DNA of 43,116 nt from Rubrivivax sp. Lineage in GTDB: Bacteria > Pseudomonadota > Gammaproteobacteria > Burkholderiales > Burkholderiaceae_C. Under the pieces are notes generated by a model. The model ran no database searches. It had not been told where the DNA came from and saw only the letters and a program-made list of their open reading frames with translations. Positions 36,907-43,116 of this stretch are shown in pieces (the stretch's first letter is position 1; every line of letters begins with the position of its first letter). The DNA lies in assembly GCA_027489455.1 (NCBI GenBank), contig JAIXZR010000297.1:1-43116 (forward strand), in the 5' to 3' direction. The position numbers and the translations under genes were made by a program.

Positions 36907-39900
36907 ATGACGCTGACGATCACTTCGCTGCTTCAGACCTTCGCCCTGCTGCTGCGCACCCTGCGCCGGCGGGCCCCCGCACCCGTGGCTGCGGCCCTGG
37001 CGCTGGCCCTGGCGGCCTGCGGCGGGGGTGGCGGCGGGGGCGGCGGCGAAGGCCCGACGCCGCCGAGCGGCGCGCCGTCGATCATCGGCCAGCCGGCCAA
37101 CGTGGCCGTCACGGCCGGGCAGCCCGCCAGCTTCAGCGTCAACGTCACCGGCACGGCGCCGATCACCTTTGCCTGGTCGCGCAACGGCGTGGCAATCACC
37201 GGGGCCAACGCCGCCACCTACACGCTGGCGACGACGGCCGTGGCCGACAACGGCGCGCAGTTCAGCGTCCTCGTCAGCAATGCGCAGGGCAGCGTCACCA
37301 GCACGCCCGCCACGCTGACGGTCAGTGCTGCCGTGGTCGCGCCCAGCTTCACCAGCCAGCCGGCCAACGCCACCGTCACCGCCGGCCAGACGGCCACCTT
37401 CACCGCCGCAGCCACCGGCAGCGGCACCCTGGCCTACCAGTGGCTGCGCAACGGCGTGGCGATCGCCGGCGCCACGGCCCCCAGCTACACCACGCCGGTG
37501 CTGACGGTGGCCGACAGCGGCGCCGTGTTCACCGTCACCGTCAGCAACAACAGCCCCAGCACCGTGACATCCGCCGGCGCGCTGCTCACTGTCAACCGCG
37601 CCCCGGTGGCGCCCACCATCACCACCCAGCCCGCAGCGCAGACGGTGACGGCCGGCCAGAGCGCGGTCTTCACGGTCGTGGCCAGCGGCGATCCCACCCT
37701 CACCTACCAGTGGCGGCGCGACGGCAGCAACATCGACGGCGCCACCGGCGCCACCTACACCACGCCTACCACGACGCTGGCCGACAGCGGCGCCAACTTC
37801 AGCGTCGAAGTGCGCAACGGCGTGGGCATGGTGACCAGCGCCAATGCCACGCTCACCGTCAACCCGGCGCCCGTGGCGCCCAGCATCACCACCCAGCCGG
37901 TGGCGGTGTCGGTGCTGGCCGGTGCCACGGCCACCTTCAGCGTGGCGGCCACCGGCAGCGGGACGCTGGCCTACCAGTGGCGGCGCAACGGGGCCGACAT
38001 CGCCGGCGCCAACGCCGCGAGCTACACCACCGGCGCACTGGCGCTGGCCGACAACGGTGCGCAGTTCAGCGTGGTCGTCAGCAACAGCGTCGGCAGCGCC
38101 ACCAGCAACACGGCCTTGCTGACCGTCAACCCGGTGCCCGTGGCGCCCAGCGTGGTGACCGCGCCGCAGGCGCAGACCGTGATCGTCGGCCAGCAGGCCA
38201 CTTTCAGCGTCACTGCCGCCGGCACCGGCCCGCTGGGCTACCAATGGCGGCGCAACGGCACCGCGATCACTGGCGCCACCAACCTGGCCTACACCACGCC
38301 CGTCACCACCCTGGGTGACGACGGCGCCACCTACGACGTCGTCATCAGCAACAGCGTGGGCAGCATCACCACCGCCGCCGTGCGCCTGACGGTGCAGGCC
38401 CCGGTGGCCGCCAACTACTGGCTGCGCGCCGAGGCCGGCGTCTCGCTGGCCGGCACCGTCAGCTTTGCCAACGGGCCGCGCACCGCCAGTGCCTACAACC
38501 TGACGCTGGTGGATCCGGCCAACCTGCCGGCCGTCGTCGTTGCCGAAGCCCGCGGCGGCTGGCTGCTGCAGGCCAGCGCTGGCGAACCGCGCTTCAACCC
38601 GCAGAACGCCGGCGACGACAGCGAGCGCTTCGTCGTCTACGCCCGCGACACGCGCCTATGGCGGCTGGACCTGCTGGCCGGCAGCGGCACGCCCACGCCG
38701 GTGCAGGTGAGCAATGCCACCCTGGCCCAGCTCTGCGCCCCCGGCAGCACGGGCACCGAGGTGACGAACTTCTTCTCCGATCTGGCCGATGCCGGCAACT
38801 CGGTGCTGCAGTACCAGGTGCCCGGGGCCGACGGCAACTGCGGCACGGCCGACGACGGCTTCGTCGCGCTGCGCGTCAACGCTTCGTCGACCACGGCGCC
38901 CACTCCCGTGCCGCGCCTGCTGGCACCGCTGACCAACGCCAGCGGCGGCATCACCGGCTTCCTGGCGCGGCAGGGCAGCAACATCGTGCGGCTGGATGCG
39001 GCCCTGGGCAACGCCAGCGTGCTGTTCGGCATCGGCAGCGGTGAATTCACCGTGCTGCGCGCGCCCGTCGGCACCGGTGTGCTGGTGTTCCGTGACGGCA
39101 ACCTGGTGCGCGCCTACGACCCGGCCGGCACCGCCGCGCCCGTGACCATCGCCACCGCCGCGGCCGATTTCCAGCAGTTCGGCGAAATCGGCAGCGGCAC
39201 GCCCACGGCCGTCTACCGCAACGACGGCCGCGTGCTGGTCTACCGCCTGGGCGGCACGGCGGCGCCCAGCACCGCGCTCACGCTCGCAGCGGGGCAGACC
39301 GTGGTGCGCGGCGGGCTGATCGGGCAGCAGCTGGTGCTGGTGCTCACCAGCGGCGGCGCCAGCCGTCTGGTGGCGCTGGACGCTGCGGGAACCGTCAGCA
39401 CCCTGCTCGACGAGACCGTTGCCATCGACGCCAACAGCGTCGGCGCCACGCCCACGCGGCTGGTCTACACCACGGGTGGCGGGCTGACGCTCAAGTCGGC
39501 GCCGCGCGCCGGTGGTGCAGCGCTGACGCTGGTGACCTCGCCGCAGCTGCGCGTGTTCAACAGTGGCGCCTGGGGCTATGAAAGCGTCTGGTTCGACGTG
39601 CGCGGCACCGACGGCGCGTTCTTCGGCTCGCAGGTGCGGGCGCTGGACAGCGACGGCAGCAACGCGCAGGCCCTGGCCAACGCGGTGACGGTGGGTGGGG
39701 CCACGTTCAACGGCTTCACCGACACCAGCGTGGGCCGCATCGTGGCCCAGCCGGTATCCAGCAATGCGGCCGCGCCCTATTCGGGCGCCAGCCTGCTGGC
39801 GCTGGACCCGGTGACCCGCGCGACGCGCGTCACCTACGGCGCGCTGGCCAGCGCGGCCTACAACGTGGTGGATCTCTCGCGCGTGGGCCCGGACCGGCCG

Positions 39901-40011
39901 GTGCTGATCTCGGCGTCGCAGATTCAGCCCTTCGGCAGCAGCGCCACCGACCTGTACTTCGTGCGCGTCGGCACCCCCGGCTTGCAGCGGCTGACGAACT
40001 TCGTGCCTTGA
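36907..40011 (+). CDS. large surface lipoprotein with five Ig-like repeats and a probable beta-propeller
   Basis: 1034 residues. The N-terminus is long with Arg20-22 and then a hydrophobic segment ending in lipobox LAAC (Cys38), followed by nine Gly in a row as a tether. Five immunoglobulin-like domains of 88-90 residues start near residues 56, 144, 234, 323 and 412. Each has the QPANVAVTAGQ / YQWRRNG / ADNGAQFSVVVSN pattern of bacterial Ig-like repeats. Residues ~498-1034 form repeated short beta segments (FVVYARDTRLWRLDLL, VLVFRDGNLVRAYDP, YRNDGRVLVYRLGG, LVALDAAGTVSTLL), most likely a TolB/YVTN-type propeller. Expected on the cell surface or periplasmic face; ligand unknown. ATG 36907 gives the signal peptide. 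Its stop overlaps the ghrA start. Confidence 0.88.
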   Translation: MTLTITSLLQTFALLLRTLRRRAPAPVAAALALALAACGGGGGGGGGEGPTPPSGAPSIIGQPANVAVTAGQPASFSVNVTGTAPITFAWSRNGVAITGANAATYTLATTAVADNGAQFSVLVSNAQGSVTSTPATLTVSAAVVAPSFTSQPANATVTAGQTATFTAAATGSGTLAYQWLRNGVAIAGATAPSYTTPVLTVADSGAVFTVTVSNNSPSTVTSAGALLTVNRAPVAPTITTQPAAQTVTAGQSAVFTVVASGDPTLTYQWRRDGSNIDGATGATYTTPTTTLADSGANFSVEVRNGVGMVTSANATLTVNPAPVAPSITTQPVAVSVLAGATATFSVAATGSGTLAYQWRRNGADIAGANAASYTTGALALADNGAQFSVVVSNSVGSATSNTALLTVNPVPVAPSVVTAPQAQTVIVGQQATFSVTAAGTGPLGYQWRRNGTAITGATNLAYTTPVTTLGDDGATYDVVISNSVGSITTAAVRLTVQAPVAANYWLRAEAGVSLAGTVSFANGPRTASAYNLTLVDPANLPAVVVAEARGGWLLQASAGEPRFNPQNAGDDSERFVVYARDTRLWRLDLLAGSGTPTPVQVSNATLAQLCAPGSTGTEVTNFFSDLADAGNSVLQYQVPGADGNCGTADDGFVALRVNASSTTAPTPVPRLLAPLTNASGGITGFLARQGSNIVRLDAALGNASVLFGIGSGEFTVLRAPVGTGVLVFRDGNLVRAYDPAGTAAPVTIATAAADFQQFGEIGSGTPTAVYRNDGRVLVYRLGGTAAPSTALTLAAGQTVVRGGLIGQQLVLVLTSGGASRLVALDAAGTVSTLLDETVAIDANSVGATPTRLVYTTGGGLTLKSAPRAGGAALTLVTSPQLRVFNSGAWGYESVWFDVRGTDGAFFGSQVRALDSDGSNAQALANAVTVGGATFNGFTDTSVGRIVAQPVSSNAAAPYSGASLLALDPVTRATRVTYGALASAAYNVVDLSRVGPDRPVLISASQIQPFGSSATDLYFVRVGTPGLQRLTNFVP
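37072..38400 (+). repeat. five tandem Ig-like domain repeats (~267-270 bp period)
   Basis: Unit starts are near 37072, 37336, 37606, 37873 and 38140, with spacings 264, 270, 267 and 267 bp. GTGGCGCCCAGC-type boundaries and CTGGCCTACCAGTGGC-type cores recur in the DNA, most strongly in units 2 to 5. This indicates expansion by in-frame duplication followed by drift. Confidence 0.9.
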
Positions 40012-40919
40012 TCTGCCTGCTCTGCGGCGACTTCGACCCCAGCGAAGAAGCCGCCTGGCGCGCCGCCTTCGCCGCGGCGCTGCCGCAGGCGCTGCTGTGG
40101 CGCCTGGACGAGGCGCGCGCCACGCCCCGGGCCGTGCAGGTGGCCCTGGTGGCCAACCCGCCGCCCGGCGCCCTGCAGGGCCTGCCCGGCCTGCGCCTGG
40201 TGCAGAGCCTGTGGGCCGGGGTGGACCGCCTGCTGGCCGATGCCACCGTGCCAGCCGGCGTGCCGCTGGCGCGCATGGTGGACCCGGCCATGAACGCGGC
40301 GATGGCCGAGACGGCGCTGTGGGCCGTGCTGTCGCTGCAGCGTGGCTTCTTCACCTACGCCGCCAACCAGCGGGCGGGGCTGTGGCGCACGCATGCGCAG
40401 CGCCGTGCGCAGGACCTGCGCGTGACCGTGCTGGGCCAGGGCCAGATGGGGCGCACCGCTGCGGCGGCACTGGCCGCGCGCGGCTACAACGTGCAGGGCT
40501 GGCGCCGTGATGGCCAGGCCCTGGCCCCGCTGCTGGCCAGCAGCGATGTGGTCGTGAATCTGCTGCCGCTGACGGACGCCACCCGCGGCCTGATCGACGC
40601 CAGCTTCCTGGCGCAGCTGCCGCGCGGTGCCGGCCTGGTGAACCTGGCGCGCGGCGCGCATGTGGTCGATGCCGACCTCCTGGCGGCGCTGGACGGCGGC
40701 CAGGTGGGCCATGCCGTGCTCGACGTCTTCCACACCGAACCCTTGCCGCCCGGTCACCCCTACTGGCAGCACCCGCAGGTGACGATGCTGCCCCACGCCG
40801 CCGCCTTCACCGACCCGCGCAGCGCCGCTGCCGTGGCCGCTGCCAACGTGCAGGCCGTGCTGGGCGGCGCCCCGGCGCAGGCGCTGGTGGGGGCGGTGGA
40901 CCGCGCGCGCGGCTACTGA
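40008..40919 (+). CDS. ghrA: glyoxylate/hydroxypyruvate reductase A-type D-2-hydroxyacid dehydrogenase
   Basis: 303 residues, cytoplasmic. It should reduce glyoxylate or hydroxypyruvate with NADPH. Rossmann motif VTVLGQGQMGRTAAAAL (~138-155), then VVNLLPLTDATRGLID. The catalytic set follows: Arg in NLARGAHVVDADLL, Glu in FHTEPLPPGHPYW and His in MLPHAAAFTDP. The start is TTG 40008, overlapping the lipoprotein stop (TTGA). It gives the family beginning ICLLCGDFDP, and no in-frame ATG or GTG lies near. Convergent with holA 25 nt away. Confidence 0.93.
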   Translation: MICLLCGDFDPSEEAAWRAAFAAALPQALLWRLDEARATPRAVQVALVANPPPGALQGLPGLRLVQSLWAGVDRLLADATVPAGVPLARMVDPAMNAAMAETALWAVLSLQRGFFTYAANQRAGLWRTHAQRRAQDLRVTVLGQGQMGRTAAAALAARGYNVQGWRRDGQALAPLLASSDVVVNLLPLTDATRGLIDASFLAQLPRGAGLVNLARGAHVVDADLLAALDGGQVGHAVLDVFHTEPLPPGHPYWQHPQVTMLPHAAAFTDPRSAAAVAAANVQAVLGGAPAQALVGAVDRARGY

Positions 40920-40944
40920 ATCGCGCGGATCGCGCCCAGGCCGA

Positions 40945-42054
40945 TCAGGGCTGCAGCACCAGCCGGGCGGCGGGGGCTGTGCGCCCCTCGCGCGGCCTGA
41001 TCGGCTGCAAGGCCTGCAGCGCCATCAGCACCAGGCGTTGCAGCGCTTCCCAGGGGTCGGCGGGCCAATCGGGGTGGCGCAGGCCCTTGCACAGGCCATC
41101 GCACAGGCTGGCAGCGTCCAGCAGGTGCGCCAGCTGGTGGTCGGCCAGCAGCGGCAGCGCGCGCTCGAACAGCCTTTCCTTCAGGCCCCAGACGCGCGCT
41201 TCCTTCAGCGCCAGTGGCAGCGGCTTGCCCTGGTCCAGCGCGGCCCGGCCGCGCGCCAGCGCACGGATGTCGTCGGCCAGCATCCAGTGCACCATGACCA
41301 CCGATTCGCCTTCCTGCCGCAGGCTGTCCAGCACGCGCAGCGCGCGCGTCACCTGGCCCGTCCACAGCGCCTCGGCCAGCTTACCCACGTCGAAGCGCGC
41401 GACGTTCAGCACTGCTGCTTCCACCTGTTCGTAGCTCAGCTCGCCGGCCGGGTGCAGCAGGCCGAGCTTCTGCACTTCCTGGTGCGCGGCCAGCAGGTTG
41501 CCTTCCACGCGGTCGGCGAAGAAGGCCAGGGTGCGCTGGCCTTCCTCGCCCTGGCGCACCTGCTGGCCCTGGCGCGCCAGGCGCTGCGCCAGCCAGCCCG
41601 GCAGCTGCGGGCGGCCCAGCGGGTCCAGCTTCAGGGTCTGGCCGGCGGCATCGAGCGCGCCGAACCAGGCCGATTGCTGCTGTTGCCTGTCCAGCCCGGG
41701 CAGCTGCACGAGCGTCAGCACGCTGTCGTCGGCGGTCTGGGTGACGAGCTGGCAGTAGCGCTGCAGCGCTTCCGAGCCTTCCTTGCCCGGCTTGCCCGAC
41801 GGGATGCGGATCTCGATCAGCTGCCGGTCGGCAAACAGGCTCTGCGCCTGCGCCGCGCCGATCACGGCGCTCCAGTCGAAGTGCGCACCGCTGACGGTGA
41901 ACACGAGGCGCTCGCCGTAGCCGGCGGCGCGCGCCGCGGCGCGGATCGCGTCGGCGGCTTCCTGCGCCAGCAGGGGCTCGTCGCCGTGCACGGTGTAGAC
42001 CGGCTTCAGGCCGCGGGCGAGCTGGGCTTCGAGCTGCTCGGGGCGGATCTGCAT
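40945..42054 (-). CDS. holA: DNA polymerase III subunit delta
   Basis: 369 residues. The delta subunit opens the beta sliding clamp within the clamp-loader complex. The N-terminal AAA-like region has KPVYTVHGDEPLLAQEAADA and RQLIEIRIPSGKPGKEGSEA. The middle has FFADRVEGNLLAAHQEVQKL and VEAAVLNVARFDVGKLAEAL. The C-terminal collar domain ends about 330. Start ATG 42054. It lies 26 nt downstream of lptE in the conserved leuS-lptE-holA unit. Confidence 0.95.
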   Translation of the reverse strand: MQIRPEQLEAQLARGLKPVYTVHGDEPLLAQEAADAIRAAARAAGYGERLVFTVSGAHFDWSAVIGAAQAQSLFADRQLIEIRIPSGKPGKEGSEALQRYCQLVTQTADDSVLTLVQLPGLDRQQQQSAWFGALDAAGQTLKLDPLGRPQLPGWLAQRLARQGQQVRQGEEGQRTLAFFADRVEGNLLAAHQEVQKLGLLHPAGELSYEQVEAAVLNVARFDVGKLAEALWTGQVTRALRVLDSLRQEGESVVMVHWMLADDIRALARGRAALDQGKPLPLALKEARVWGLKERLFERALPLLADHQLAHLLDAASLCDGLCKGLRHPDWPADPWEALQRLVLMALQALQPIRPREGRTAPAARLVLQP

Positions 42055-42080
42055 CGCCAGGGGCCGGTCGCTGCCGGGGC

Positions 42081-42596
42081 TCAGGCCAGGGGCCGCAGCG
42101 CCGCCAGCCGGCGCAGCACCTGGCGCACGATATCGGCCTGCATGGCGCGTACCAGCTCGTCCTCTTCCTGTTCCTTGGCCAGGGCGATGGTTTCGCTGTA
42201 GCTCATGTCGCGCGACAGCAGCAGCTCGGCGCGTGGGATCAGCTCGCGGCCGCCCGGCGTGTCGGCGCGGAAGTTGAACTTCACGCGCAGCTGCAGTTCG
42301 CGCACCTGCGCTGCCGCGGTGATCGCCACCACGCTGCGTTCGCGCGCCTCGTCCAGCGCGCGCAGCACCACCTGGGCCTGCGCCGGATCGGCCAGCACGC
42401 GCACGCCGGCGCGGTCGAGCTCACGCGCCAGCTCGGCGCGCAGCGGCGAATCGCGTCCGAACCCCGCCAGCGCGATGCTGGCAAAGCGCAGCGGCGGCGT
42501 CTGCCGGCGCTCGAAGCCGCAGCCCGCCAGCAGCAGCGCGGCGCAGCCTGCCAGCCAGCGCCGGCGTGCCGGGGCCGGGTGATCAGACAACGACAT
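42081..42596 (-). CDS. lptE: LPS-assembly lipoprotein LptE
   Basis: 171 residues. The signal peptide has lipobox LAGC (Cys26) followed by [20 protein letters not shown], the LptE start. The mature part is a small alpha/beta plug that sits inside the LptD barrel: [54 protein letters not shown] 42596-42594 lies inside the end of leuS (14-nt overlap). The same frame is open further upstream (to 42743) but only as overlap with leuS. Its partner lptD is in this window at 23070-25526. Confidence 0.94.
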   Translation of the reverse strand: MSLSDHPAPARRRWLAGCAALLLAGCGFERRQTPPLRFASIALAGFGRDSPLRAELARELDRAGVRVLADPAQAQVVLRALDEARERSVVAITAAAQVRELQLRVKFNFRADTPGGRELIPRAELLLSRDMSYSETIALAKEQEEDELVRAMQADIVRQVLRRLAALRPLA

Positions 42597-43116
42597 TGAC
42601 CAGCCTGCCCGGCACCACCACCACCTTCTTCGCCGGCTTGCCTTCGGCAAAGCGCAGGAAGTCGGGGCTGGCCAGAGCCGCGGCCTCGATCGCGGCGCGG
42701 TCGGCCGCTGCCGGCACACGGATGCTGCCGCGCAGCTTGCCACCTACCTGCAGCATCAGCTCGATCTCGTCCTGCACCAGCGCGGCCTCGTCCACCGCGG
42801 GCCAGGGTGCGTCTTCGATCGGGCCCCACTGCGCCGCCAGGTCCAGATCGCGCCACAGCCCCCAGCCGATGTGCGGCGCCACCGGGAACAGCACGCGCAG
42901 CAGGATGCCGTAGCCTTCGCGCAGCGCCTCGGGCGCGGCGCCCTGGGCGCCTTCCAGCGCGTTGAGCATCTTCATCGCGCCGCTGACGACCGTGTTGTAT
43001 TGCATGCGGTCGTAGTCGCTCGTCACCGGGCGCAGCAGGCTGTGCATCTCGAAGCGCAGCGCGCCGGCGCCGGTGGCCTGCCGGGGCGCGGCCATGATCG
43101 CGTCGCGGTGCTTCAC
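42583..43116 (-). CDS. leuS: leucyl-tRNA synthetase (C-terminal part, cut by window edge)
   Basis: The last 177 codons of LeuS; the gene continues beyond the window. The visible part is the anticodon-binding helical bundle ([49 protein letters not shown]) and the C-terminal domain ([40 protein letters not shown]). LeuS charges tRNA(Leu). First gene of leuS-lptE-holA; its end overlaps lptE. Confidence 0.95.
   Translation of the reverse strand: MKHRDAIMAAPRQATGAGALRFEMHSLLRPVTSDYDRMQYNTVVSGAMKMLNALEGAQGAAPEALREGYGILLRVLFPVAPHIGWGLWRDLDLAAQWGPIEDAPWPAVDEAALVQDEIELMLQVGGKLRGSIRVPAAADRAAIEAAALASPDFLRFAEGKPAKKVVVVPGRLVNVVV

Overview
The window is very GC-rich and densely coded. Its gene order is typical of Betaproteobacteria, order Burkholderiales, probably near the Rubrivivax/Ideonella/Leptothrix group. 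This placement is inferred from mreB<>gatCAB, pyrE<>xth, amgK<>lptD-surA-rsmA, leuS-lptE-holA and maeB beside a DctSR-like two-component pair; no rRNA or other marker is present. I see no tRNA, rRNA, insertion sequence, CRISPR array or replication origin.

Layout. 1-6104 is housekeeping: the start of mreB (cut by the window edge), divergent gatC-gatA-gatB (tRNA-dependent amidotransferase), a DUF4124-like exported protein behind pyrE, and xth (exonuclease III-like) divergent from pyrE. 6105-10490 looks like an inserted cassette: an exported alpha/beta hydrolase divergent from a LytS-like membrane histidine kinase and a LytTR response regulator. It is followed by a second, truncated copy of the last 123 bp of xth, so the cassette is flanked by direct repeats of the xth 3' end. 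10682-15247 is the most unusual part: three overlapping genes encoding a SIR2-like/TIR fusion, a STAND-type NTPase with coiled coils, one membrane helix and an extra C-terminal domain, and an unrecognised protein with two C-terminal membrane helices. This is a candidate NAD-linked immune or stress-response operon. An M20 peptidase, an ABCB-type exporter and a divergent LysR regulator follow (15283-19766).

19881-21771 holds two fasciclin-domain (FAS1) genes, one a lipoprotein with three FAS1 domains and one a small single-domain exported protein, closed by a strong terminator. 21903-27781 is the envelope block amgK<>lptD-surA-rsmA, which lacks the murU and pdxA genes often linked to these families. 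A secreted barnase/RNase Sa-type ribonuclease and its barstar inhibitor lie at 28058-29007. maeB (malic enzyme with a phosphotransacetylase-like tail) is divergent from a PAS histidine kinase and FixJ-type regulator. These run with stop/start overlaps into thiL-pgpA-pncC.

36907-40011 encodes a large lipoprotein with a nine-glycine tether, five Ig-like repeats and a probable beta-propeller. ghrA follows directly with an overlapping TTG start. The right end is leuS (3' part)-lptE-holA on the minus strand.

Functional themes: LptD, LptE, SurA, AmgK, PgpA and MreB all serve the cell envelope; two separate two-component systems are present; and the accessory content (hydrolase/LytSR cassette, SIR2-TIR/STAND operon, ribonuclease/barstar pair) sits between otherwise conserved blocks.
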